DNA from: Arcanobacterium_A bovis
GTDB lineage: Bacteria; Actinomycetota; Actinomycetes; Actinomycetales; Actinomycetaceae
DNA length: 64,000 bases
Reading direction: 5' to 3' (one strand)
Assembly: GCF_042655305.1 (NCBI RefSeq)
Contig: NZ_JBHSLR010000009.1
The position numbers were made by a program, and so were the translations under genes. This document shows, one piece after another, positions 9,539 to 17,565 of the stretch. Position 1 is the stretch's first letter. Every line of letters starts with the position of its first letter. Below the pieces are notes generated by a model. It was not told the origin of the DNA, did no database searches, and was given only the letters and a program-made list of their open reading frames with translations.

Positions 9539-10767
9539 CCGTTAGGCAAAGCGATGCCCTGTACACGGTGCGAATCACTGATATCGCTCATGGCGGTTTA
9601 GGCGTGGGACGGATCGACGATCGCGTGGTATTTGTACGCGGAGCGATTCCTGAAGAACTTGTACAAGTGGAACTTACGGATCAGCGCGCGAGGTTTTTGC
9701 GCGGCGTCGTCGTTGATGCGATTGAACCTTCTGGCAAACGCGTTGAGCATCCGTGGACAGCGGGCGCGGCGGGAGTCACTGGTGCAGCTGACTTTGGGCA
9801 TATTGATTTGGCGTGGCAACGAGAGCTGAAGAAGCAGGTGTTGCTTGGGCAGATTCGCCGCATCGGGGGAGAGAGTTTCGCTGAACATCTAGCCGAGCTT
9901 TCGGTAGGGATTTCGCAGGTAGACGACGGCGATGGGTGGCATTGGCGTACGCGTCTTGACCTCGTGAAGATGTCGACTGGCTTTGGTATGTATCACGAGC
10001 GCAGCCACGATCTCGTGCCAATTGATGCTATGCCGTTAGGAGTGTGGGATTTTGATGATCTCGATCTTTTTGGAGCGCGTTGGGATGGTGCAATAAAAAC
10101 GGGCGATAAGGTGCGGGCAGTGTCGCCAAGTACCGGTGAGAACGTGTTGTGCGTAGGCAATGCCGTATTTTGTGCGCCAGGTGTGCGCACTGCAGTTACC
10201 GTAGAACAGATTGTTGGTGACGATTCGACTATGCATCATTATGGGGTGCATGCGAACGGATTTTGGCAAATGCATATGCGCGCACCCAAGGTGCTATTGA
10301 GTTCCGTTCTGGAGGGATTAGATATCCAAGCAGGCATGAAAGTTGTCGATCTTTTTGCAGGTGCGGGTCTATTTTCCGTTCCTATCGCCAAGCGTGTGGG
10401 CGAACGCGGTCGAGTTCTTGCAGTTGAAGGGGCGAAGACGGCGTGTGTAGATGCTGCTGGAAATCTCGAGGGCATGGACTGGGCACAGGTGCGCAATCGA
10501 CGGATCGATTCGGAATTTATCGCCGCTTGTGTTGCTGGTGCTGACTGTGTGGTTGCCGATCCGCCCCGTGCCGGTTTGGGTATTGAGAGTGCTCAAGTGC
10601 TCGCGGAGAGTAACGCCAAGCGCATTGTGTTGGTGTCATGTGATCCGGCTGCGATGGCACGCGACGCCGCTGCCATGGTTCGGGCAGGACGCCAAGTGAG
10701 GTCAATTCAAGGATTTGATATTTTCCCCAACACTCATCATTTCGAGGTCGTAACTGTTTTCGAATAA
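9535..10767 (+). CDS. TRAM-domain class I SAM-dependent RNA methyltransferase (TrmA/RlmD-like)
   Basis: A 410-residue RNA uracil-C5 methyltransferase-like enzyme. A TRAM RNA-binding domain covers about residues 1-65. The SAM-binding motif VVDLFAGAG is near 270, the catalytic ADPPRAG near 342, and SCDPA carries the nucleophilic Cys near 368. The four-cysteine Fe-S cluster of E. coli RlmD is absent: the place where HPC...CGGC would sit reads HPWTAGAAG. The target nucleotide is not predictable. GTG start overlapping the DUF3159 stop by four bases. Confidence 0.88.
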   Translation: MTVRQSDALYTVRITDIAHGGLGVGRIDDRVVFVRGAIPEELVQVELTDQRARFLRGVVVDAIEPSGKRVEHPWTAGAAGVTGAADFGHIDLAWQRELKKQVLLGQIRRIGGESFAEHLAELSVGISQVDDGDGWHWRTRLDLVKMSTGFGMYHERSHDLVPIDAMPLGVWDFDDLDLFGARWDGAIKTGDKVRAVSPSTGENVLCVGNAVFCAPGVRTAVTVEQIVGDDSTMHHYGVHANGFWQMHMRAPKVLLSSVLEGLDIQAGMKVVDLFAGAGLFSVPIAKRVGERGRVLAVEGAKTACVDAAGNLEGMDWAQVRNRRIDSEFIAACVAGADCVVADPPRAGLGIESAQVLAESNAKRIVLVSCDPAAMARDAAAMVRAGRQVRSIQGFDIFPNTHHFEVVTVFE

Positions 10768-10781
10768 CACCGCGCAAATTG

Positions 10782-10815
10782 TATCTTGACATCGAGATAA
10801 GTGGTATTGTTGATA
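10782..10815 (+). promoter_or_regulatory. Candidate acnA promoter with overlapping palindromic operator
   Basis: A consensus -35 TTGACA (10786-10791) is followed by a weak -10 (TTGATA, 10810-10815, 18-bp spacer). The -35 lies inside the imperfect palindrome TATCTTGACATCGAGATA (10782-10799; 14 of 18 positions symmetric), placed where a repressor would block RNA polymerase. The regulator is not identified. Confidence 0.5.
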
Positions 10816-10845
10816 GTGGTACGAACACGACGTTGAAGGAGTGCC

Positions 10846-13518
10846 ATGAGCATCAACACTTTTCAAGCGAAATCAGATCTCACAGTTGGTAACAAGCAGT
10901 ACCAAATCTATCGGTTGGATGCTGTTCCAGGGCTGGAAAAGCTCCCGTATAGTTTGAAAATACTTGCAGAAAATCTTCTGCGCACCGAAGACGGTGCAAA
11001 TGTGACTGCCAAGCATATTGAGGCACTGGCACATTGGGATGCCGACGCCGTGCCCAGCGAAGAGATTCAATTTACGCCTGCTCGTGTGGTTATGCAGGAT
11101 TTCACCGGAGTTCCGTGCGTGGTAGATCTTGCCACGATGCGTGAAGCTGTGGCTGATCTCGGTGGTAATCCAGATAAGATCAACCCCTTGAATCCTGCTG
11201 AGATGGTTATTGATCATTCGGTACAAATCGACGTCTTCGGTACCAACGACGCCTTAGAGCGCAATATGGACATCGAATACGAGCGCAATGGCGAGCGTTA
11301 CCAGTTCCTTTGCTGGGGACAAACAGCTTTCGACAATTTCAAAGTAGTTCCGCCAGGCACAGGCATCGTTCACCAAGTCAATATCGAATACCTCGCTCGC
11401 GTCACGATGACGCGCGAGTGCGACGGCGTCGTCGAAGCTTATCCTGATACGTGCGTGGGTACTGACTCGCACACCACGATGGTTAATGGTCTGGGCGTAC
11501 TGGGTTGGGGAGTCGGCGGTATCGAGGCAGAGGCAGCAATGCTTGGTCAACCGGTATCGATGCTTATTCCGCGGGTCGTAGGTTTCAAGCTCACTGGCGA
11601 GATTCCGACTGGCGCTACTGCAACCGACGTCGTCCTTACGATCACCCAGAAGCTGCGCGAACACGGCGTGGTTGGAAAATTCGTGGAATTCTACGGTGAG
11701 GGTGTGTCACAAGTGCCATTGGCGAATCGCGCCACCATTGGCAATATGAGCCCGGAATTTGGTTCCACCGCCGCTATCTTCCCGATCGACGACGTCACGC
11801 TTGATTACTTGCGTTTGACGGGCCGGAGCGAGGATCAAATCGCGCTGGTGGAAGCATACGCCAAAGAGCAGGGTCTGTGGCTCGATCCAAATGCGCAGAT
11901 TCAATACTCTGAGTATCTTGAGCTTGATCTTTCTACGGTAGTGCCGTCAATCGCTGGTCCGAAGCGTCCGCAAGATCGTATTGAGCTCAGCAACTCCAAA
12001 GCCTCCTTCGAAGAAGTTTTGCCTTCGTACCTTGGGGAAAATGCAGCTCGTGAGGCCGTAGATATTACCCTCGGCGACGGCGCACAAACGCGCGTTACGC
12101 ACGGCGACGTCGTCATTGCTTCAATTACCTCGTGTACAAATACCTCGAACCCTTCGGTTATGCTCGCTGCGGCTTTGCTGGCGAAGAAAGCTGTTGCGAA
12201 AGGTTTGAAGTCTAAGCCTTGGGTCAAGACCTCCATGGCACCAGGTTCAAAGGTTGTCACTGATTACTACGAGAAAGCTGGGCTTTGGCCGAGTCTTGAG
12301 GCGCTCGGTTTTAACTTGGTGGGATATGGATGTGCAACGTGCATTGGTAACTCAGGTCCTTTGCCCGAAGAAGTCTCGCGCGCTGTGAATGAAAACGATC
12401 TCACCGTCGTCTCTGTACTGTCTGGAAATCGTAACTTTGAGGGGCGCATCAATCCGGATGTGAAGATGAATTATCTCGCTTCGCCTCCGCTAGTGATTGC
12501 GTATGCGCTGGCAGGAACGATGGATTTCGATTTTGATAAGGAGCCGCTTGGCACAGATCTTGAGGGAAATGAAGTTTTCCTTGCCGATATCTGGCCAACT
12601 CCTCAGGAAGTGCAAGAGACAATTGAGCACACTATCGATTCGGATATGTTTGCTCGAAATTACGCCTCGGTATTTGATGGTGATGCACGGTGGAAGTCGA
12701 TTAGCACTCCAGAAGGCGAAGTTTTCGCGTGGGATCCGCAATCAACGTATGTGCGCAAGGCGCCGTATTTTGATGGTTTGACGATGGAGCTCAGCCCGGT
12801 TTCGGACATCTCAGGTGCACGAGTGCTTGCTAAGCTAGGAGATTCGGTAACCACCGATCATATCTCGCCGGCGGGTGCCATTAAGCCCGATTCGCCAGCA
12901 GGGCGCTACCTTGCGGAGCATGGGGTAGAACGCCGCGATTTTAACTCATACGGATCTCGCCGTGGTAACCACGAGGTGATGATTCGCGGTACCTTTGCCA
13001 ATATTCGCCTGCGCAATCAGCTTCTCGGCGGCGTTGAGGGAGGCTACACAAAGAATTTCCTCACCGGTACCCAAGAAGCGATCTACGATGCTGCACAGGA
13101 TTACGCTAAGCACGATATTCCGTTGGTAGTGCTCGGCGGTAAGGAATATGGTTCCGGCTCGTCGCGCGATTGGGCGGCAAAGGGAACTTCCTTGCTCGGC
13201 GTGAAGGCTGTGATTGCGCAATCCTTCGAGCGTATTCACCGTTCGAATTTGATCGGAATGGGAGTGCTTCCTTTGCAGTTCCCTGCAGGTGAAAGCGCTG
13301 ATTCCTTAGGGCTGAGCGGAGAAGAAGTTTTCGATATTATTGGCATCGAAGAGCTTAATTCTGGTACGACGCCGCAAACCGTCCGCGTTCGAGCTACTTC
13401 AGACGATGGGCGAGTTGTGGAGTTCGATGCAATTGTGCGAATTGACACACCTGGAGAAGCTGATTATTTCCGCCACGGTGGAATTCTCCAATATGTGCTC
13501 CGACAGCTTGCTCAGTGA
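10846..13518 (+). CDS. acnA: Aconitate hydratase A
   Basis: Interconverts citrate and isocitrate in the TCA cycle; 890 residues, the usual AcnA/IRP length. The [4Fe-4S] ligands are the Cys in SCTNTSNPS near residue 429 and the two in GCATCIGNS near 495 and 498. The C-terminal swivel domain carries the substrate-binding GSGSSRDWAAKG near 770. ATG start with GAAGGAG seven bases upstream. It is a monocistronic unit: its own promoter/operator lies upstream and a perfect hairpin terminator downstream. Confidence 0.96.
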   Translation: MSINTFQAKSDLTVGNKQYQIYRLDAVPGLEKLPYSLKILAENLLRTEDGANVTAKHIEALAHWDADAVPSEEIQFTPARVVMQDFTGVPCVVDLATMREAVADLGGNPDKINPLNPAEMVIDHSVQIDVFGTNDALERNMDIEYERNGERYQFLCWGQTAFDNFKVVPPGTGIVHQVNIEYLARVTMTRECDGVVEAYPDTCVGTDSHTTMVNGLGVLGWGVGGIEAEAAMLGQPVSMLIPRVVGFKLTGEIPTGATATDVVLTITQKLREHGVVGKFVEFYGEGVSQVPLANRATIGNMSPEFGSTAAIFPIDDVTLDYLRLTGRSEDQIALVEAYAKEQGLWLDPNAQIQYSEYLELDLSTVVPSIAGPKRPQDRIELSNSKASFEEVLPSYLGENAAREAVDITLGDGAQTRVTHGDVVIASITSCTNTSNPSVMLAAALLAKKAVAKGLKSKPWVKTSMAPGSKVVTDYYEKAGLWPSLEALGFNLVGYGCATCIGNSGPLPEEVSRAVNENDLTVVSVLSGNRNFEGRINPDVKMNYLASPPLVIAYALAGTMDFDFDKEPLGTDLEGNEVFLADIWPTPQEVQETIEHTIDSDMFARNYASVFDGDARWKSISTPEGEVFAWDPQSTYVRKAPYFDGLTMELSPVSDISGARVLAKLGDSVTTDHISPAGAIKPDSPAGRYLAEHGVERRDFNSYGSRRGNHEVMIRGTFANIRLRNQLLGGVEGGYTKNFLTGTQEAIYDAAQDYAKHDIPLVVLGGKEYGSGSSRDWAAKGTSLLGVKAVIAQSFERIHRSNLIGMGVLPLQFPAGESADSLGLSGEEVFDIIGIEELNSGTTPQTVRVRATSDDGRVVEFDAIVRIDTPGEADYFRHGGILQYVLRQLAQ

Positions 13519-13610
13519 GGGAGTATTTCTTCCAATATATGCCCCTGAGCAGTACAAAGAGTGTATGTAATGAGGGGGTTATTAGCTAGATAAAGATGCG
13601 TAAAGGACGG

Positions 13611-13660
13611 GCGCTGTGCGGTGAGGACGACGAATTTGGTCCTCACCGCACAGCGCTTTT
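13611..13660 (+). terminator. Rho-independent terminator after acnA
   Basis: A perfect 18-bp stem (13611-13628 with 13639-13656), ten-base loop, followed by TTTT. It lies about 90 bp after the acnA stop and isolates it from dxs. Confidence 0.9.
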
Positions 13661-13751
13661 CCGAGTAAAATGTCTGTTGCCATACTCGCTGCTAACATAG
13701 ATTCGTGTTGCGCATAAGATTCTTGTTGCGGCCAAAACGAAAGGAAATGCG

Positions 13752-15620
13752 ATGAGCCTACTGGATAATATCCACGAACCGAGCGATTTGCGTAGGCTCA
13801 GCGATGCTCAACTGAATGAATTAGCTACGGAAATTCGGCAGTTTTTGGTAGAGAATGTGGCGCGCACTGGCGGGCATCTAGGCCCGAATCTTGGCGTAGT
13901 GGAATTGACTATCGCGATTCACAAAGTTTTCTCGTCGCCGGCAGATGCAATTATTTTTGACACCGGTCACCAAGCGTATGTGCATAAGCTGCTCACTGGC
14001 CGCAAAGATTTCACCTTGCTACGTCACGAAGGTGGCCTTTCTGGATATCCGTCACGTGCAGAATCTGCGCATGACGTGGTAGAAAATTCTCATGCCACCA
14101 CGGCACTGTCGTGGGCAGACGGAATTGCTCGCGGATTCCAACTTTCGGGTAAAAAGAACCACGCGGTTGCCGTGATCGGCGACGGTGCAATGACCGGCGG
14201 TATGGCTTGGGAAGCCTTGAATAATATTGCCGAAGATCCACAGCGGCCGGTGGTGATTGTGCTCAACGATAACGGCCGCTCATATGCGCCAACAGTTGGT
14301 GGCATCGTGCGTCGCCTAGAACCGGTTCGGCGGCTTGACGCAGTGCGAGTGCATCGCAACTATGAAAAGTTTTTGGGTTGGGGAAAGCGCACATTGCAAC
14401 GTGCCGGCACACCTGGACATCTCGCTTATGAAACCCTCCACGGAATTAAACGCGGAATGAAGGATGTTCTTTTCGACTCGGGAATTTTCGATTCGCTTGG
14501 GCTCAAATATATTGGTCCAGTTAACGGGCACGATATCCACGACTTGAACGAAGCAATGCAGATGGCGAAAAACTTCGGTGGTCCCGTCGTCGTGCATGTT
14601 ATTACGGAAAAAGGACGAGGTTACCGGCCGGCGGAGCAAAATAAGGACGATCATTTCCATGCGGTGGGTAAGATTCACCCAGAAACGGGGCTTCCCATTG
14701 AACCATCCCGATTCGGTTGGACTTCGGTGTTTGCCGAGGAAATCACCGAAATCGCACGGGAAGATTCGCGCATCGTTGGTGTGACGGCAGCAATGCTCTT
14801 GCCGGTTGGTCTCGGTCCGCTGCAAAAAGAGTTTCCGCAGCGTGTGATTGATGTGGGTATTGCTGAGCAGCACGCGATGACGATGTGTGCAGGGCTAGCG
14901 CACGCTGGTTTCCATCCAGTGCTTGCGCTCTACGCCACGTTTATGAATCGCGCTTTTGACCAGCTGATCATGGACGTTGCCCTGCACGGTGAGCCAGTGA
15001 CTATTTGCCTTGATCGTGCTGGTATCACGGGCGACGACGGCGCTTCACACAATGGTATGTGGGATCTTGCCATCAGCGCCATGGTGCCGGGTCTCACGGT
15101 AGGTATTCCGCGCGACGGTGATCGCTTGCGTGAGCTTTTACGCCAGTCAGTTCTCCTTGACGGGCCAAGTCTGATTCGTTACCCGAAAGGTTCGCTCCCG
15201 CCAGCTTTACCTGCGGTGCGCCAGGAGGGCGACGTCGACGTCCTTTTCGAACGCAATGAGAGTGGCAAGCCGATCCTAGCGATTGGTTTCGGGCCTTTCG
15301 CCCACGAACTGGTGGCGGCTGCACGAGAATTTGAGGGCGACGTCGTTGTGCTTGATCCGCGTTGGGCGCTTCCGGTATCACAGACGGTGGTAGCGATGGC
15401 GCGTCAGGCACGCGCAGTCTTAGTGGTTGAGGACGGCCTTGTACACGGGGGAATCGGGACTGAGATTCGAACAGCACTCGATCATGAGGGAATTGATATT
15501 CCGTTCGTGTCGCACGGGATCGGCAAGCACTTTATCAGCCATGCTGCGCGCAATAAGATCGTGCAATCTGAGCATGCGGATGCGAAGAGCTTGCTGGAGA
15601 GCTTGAAGGCAATCGATTAA
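13752..15620 (+). CDS. dxs: 1-deoxy-D-xylulose-5-phosphate synthase
   Basis: A thiamine-diphosphate enzyme that condenses pyruvate and glyceraldehyde 3-phosphate, the first step of the MEP isoprenoid pathway; 622 residues as usual. Visible motifs are GHLGPNLGVVEL near residue 40, the ThDP-binding GDGAMTGG near 143 with its paired NDN about 30 residues on, and IAEQHAMTM near 370 with the catalytic Glu. The transketolase C-terminal domain is intact. ATG preceded by AAAGGA. Convergent with the RNase D gene, as in other actinobacteria where dxs neighbours RNase D and DUF3000. Confidence 0.96.
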   Translation: MSLLDNIHEPSDLRRLSDAQLNELATEIRQFLVENVARTGGHLGPNLGVVELTIAIHKVFSSPADAIIFDTGHQAYVHKLLTGRKDFTLLRHEGGLSGYPSRAESAHDVVENSHATTALSWADGIARGFQLSGKKNHAVAVIGDGAMTGGMAWEALNNIAEDPQRPVVIVLNDNGRSYAPTVGGIVRRLEPVRRLDAVRVHRNYEKFLGWGKRTLQRAGTPGHLAYETLHGIKRGMKDVLFDSGIFDSLGLKYIGPVNGHDIHDLNEAMQMAKNFGGPVVVHVITEKGRGYRPAEQNKDDHFHAVGKIHPETGLPIEPSRFGWTSVFAEEITEIAREDSRIVGVTAAMLLPVGLGPLQKEFPQRVIDVGIAEQHAMTMCAGLAHAGFHPVLALYATFMNRAFDQLIMDVALHGEPVTICLDRAGITGDDGASHNGMWDLAISAMVPGLTVGIPRDGDRLRELLRQSVLLDGPSLIRYPKGSLPPALPAVRQEGDVDVLFERNESGKPILAIGFGPFAHELVAAAREFEGDVVVLDPRWALPVSQTVVAMARQARAVLVVEDGLVHGGIGTEIRTALDHEGIDIPFVSHGIGKHFISHAARNKIVQSEHADAKSLLESLKAID

Positions 15621-15640
15621 ATCGACTAAGCACGATATTT

Positions 15641-16843
15641 CTATCGCGTGGCAGCAAAAATGACCGGTGCTACTTGGTCAATTTGCCACGGGCGTGCGCC
15701 TTGTTCAGCAAGCAGATCGTGTAGAGCACTAGCCGAATCCCAGCCCTGCCAAGCAACGAGCTTTTGCGTTGCAGGCTTAAGAAGCATATCTTGGCGAATC
15801 CCAAGTTCATCTGCGTGTGTAAGGACTGCTGAGCGGAGTCGATTCCAGCGCTGAGCAGCTTCAGGGTCGAGATTTTCCCAACGCTTAATAGGTGGGAAAG
15901 GATCTTTGTTTTCTTGAAAATACCGTTCGGGAAGCTGATCATCTGGTAGATGCCACGAGCGTTCAATAGCTTCCCACCAGTGCTTGGCATCTTTGCTGCG
16001 GATACGTGAGCGCAACAAGGGAGAGTTAAAGACGTCGGAGCGCGAGCGTGGTTTGCGCGAGGCTAACTCAGCCAGCACTTTCGAAGGCAATACTTTGCTT
16101 GGCGAAACATCTCTACCTTGCCCGAGCTTATCGCGAGTGATCCAAAGCTGTTCTACCATAGCTAGCGCGCGCCGATCACGGATTCCGGCCTGACGAGCAG
16201 CTTTGCGCCATGGTTGCTGTTTTGGGGGAGCAGGTGGGCGGTTACGGATCGCCTCACACTCTTGTTCATGCCATTCAAGCCGTCCAGAGTTTGCCAAAAG
16301 TGGGATTAATTGGGCTTTGAGCTCGTGGAGTACGTCCACATCCAATGCGGCATAGGCTCGCATCTCTTTCGATAACGGGCGTTGAGACCAATCGGCGCTC
16401 GAATGCTCCTTGGCCAGGGCAAAGTTCAGCATTTCTGCCACCATAGCTTGCAGCGACACTCGTTCAAATCCCAATAAAAGACCAGCTACTTCGGTGTCAA
16501 ATACTTTGGCGGGTCGCAAATCGAGTTCGGCGAGGCAAGGCAAATCCTGATCAGCGGCGTGCAAGATCCATTCATCGTTAAAAACGTCAGCCATCTCGCT
16601 AAGCTGATTTTCGATGCCCACCGGATCAATTAGGACTATCGGAGTATCTTCCCGCTTAACCTGCACTAAATAAGCCCTATTTGAGTACCGAATTCCCATA
16701 GCACGTTCGGTATCAATTGCAAAGGCGCCGTGTCCGCTGCGAAGAGCAGCGGCTGCAATGTTAATGGAGTCATGAGTGATGTCAGGAGTGCCGTCACGTG
16801 GTTCTAACAGGGCAACAGCTTCTCGGTTATCAGAGGGGGTCAA
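15641..16843 (-). CDS. rnd: Ribonuclease D-like 3'-5' exonuclease with HRDC domain
   Basis: A 400-residue DEDDy exonuclease. The catalytic residues appear as D44/E46 (FAIDTE), D100 (AADQDL) and Y164/D168 (YAALD). An HRDC nucleic-acid-binding domain follows at about 215-300. The likely role is tRNA 3'-end or stable RNA processing. The start is TTG at 16843, overlapping the TGA of the DUF3000 gene (TTGA), which implies translational coupling; no better ATG or GTG lies before the catalytic domain. Confidence 0.9.
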   Translation of the reverse strand: MTPSDNREAVALLEPRDGTPDITHDSINIAAAALRSGHGAFAIDTERAMGIRYSNRAYLVQVKREDTPIVLIDPVGIENQLSEMADVFNDEWILHAADQDLPCLAELDLRPAKVFDTEVAGLLLGFERVSLQAMVAEMLNFALAKEHSSADWSQRPLSKEMRAYAALDVDVLHELKAQLIPLLANSGRLEWHEQECEAIRNRPPAPPKQQPWRKAARQAGIRDRRALAMVEQLWITRDKLGQGRDVSPSKVLPSKVLAELASRKPRSRSDVFNSPLLRSRIRSKDAKHWWEAIERSWHLPDDQLPERYFQENKDPFPPIKRWENLDPEAAQRWNRLRSAVLTHADELGIRQDMLLKPATQKLVAWQGWDSASALHDLLAEQGARPWQIDQVAPVIFAATR

Positions 16844-17427
16844 ATCAGATCAACTTTTCTTGGAAGAGCTTGCACATTATCAAATTCTGGTGGCAGACCG
16901 GATAGCTGCGCACCAAAATTCGCCCAAGCTAATAAATGCTCGGTCAAGTAGGGAGTTTGTGGAGTCCACGAAGCGCGCACTTCGAGTTCAATACGAGAGC
17001 TGTTGAGATGAAGACCTCCAAAAGTCTCGTTGAATACGCGCGTAACAGTACCATTGAGATTGTGGAACGAGGCACGAGAATCACGTATGGCATCGTGTAG
17101 CCACGACCATGCTACCTCGCCCAACAACGGATCATCACCAATCTCAGAATCCATCGGAGCTTGAGCGTGCACGACTATCCGGAATTGACCGTCCCAAGCA
17201 GCTTGCCCTGCTGGATCGTAAAGCACAACAAATTTGGTTGAACCGCGGTAGAACTCGGGATCTTGATCTGGAGAATCGTTCATCTCAGCTTGCAAAGCCA
17301 CTGCCCACGGAGCAATCTTCGTGGGGGCAGGAATCTGTGTGACATGAAATTCGGGTCGAAAATGCTGACCCTTGAGGCTCTCAAGCGCCGTAATAAAATC
17401 GTTGGGGGGCAAGGATGAACCGGTCAC
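16840..17427 (-). CDS. DUF3000 family protein
   Basis: A cytosolic-looking protein of the actinobacterial DUF3000 family, beginning its conserved part at PPNDFITALESLKGQ and containing EVAWSWLHDAI and LEVRASWTP. It sits directly upstream of RNase D and is coupled to it, a partnership kept in other actinobacteria; the biochemical role is unknown. The longest frame starts with a GTG at 17505, but that codon is the loop of a 15-bp hairpin and lacks a ribosome site, so I prefer the GTG at 17427, giving 195 residues. That start too has only a weak ribosome site. Confidence 0.82.
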   Translation of the reverse strand: MTGSSLPPNDFITALESLKGQHFRPEFHVTQIPAPTKIAPWAVALQAEMNDSPDQDPEFYRGSTKFVVLYDPAGQAAWDGQFRIVVHAQAPMDSEIGDDPLLGEVAWSWLHDAIRDSRASFHNLNGTVTRVFNETFGGLHLNSSRIELEVRASWTPQTPYLTEHLLAWANFGAQLSGLPPEFDNVQALPRKVDLI

Positions 17428-17487
17428 GGTAAAACTGTAACTATGTGAAGGCAGGAAAACGGCATAGGCGCGCCGGATAAGAAAGAG

Positions 17488-17520
17488 TTTTCGGCTCTGA
17501 ATCACATTCAGAGCCGAAAA
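17488..17520 (-). terminator. Hairpin after the mprF-like gene
   Basis: A 15-bp perfect stem (17488-17502 with 17506-17520) around a three-base loop, 45 bp after the mprF-like stop. It has no clean U-tract, as is common for actinobacterial terminators. It argues against the longest possible start of DUF3000, which falls in its loop. Confidence 0.6.
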
Positions 17521-17565
17521 CAGCGCAATAGTTAGACATATTGAACGTTGCCGTTTTGCAAAGAG

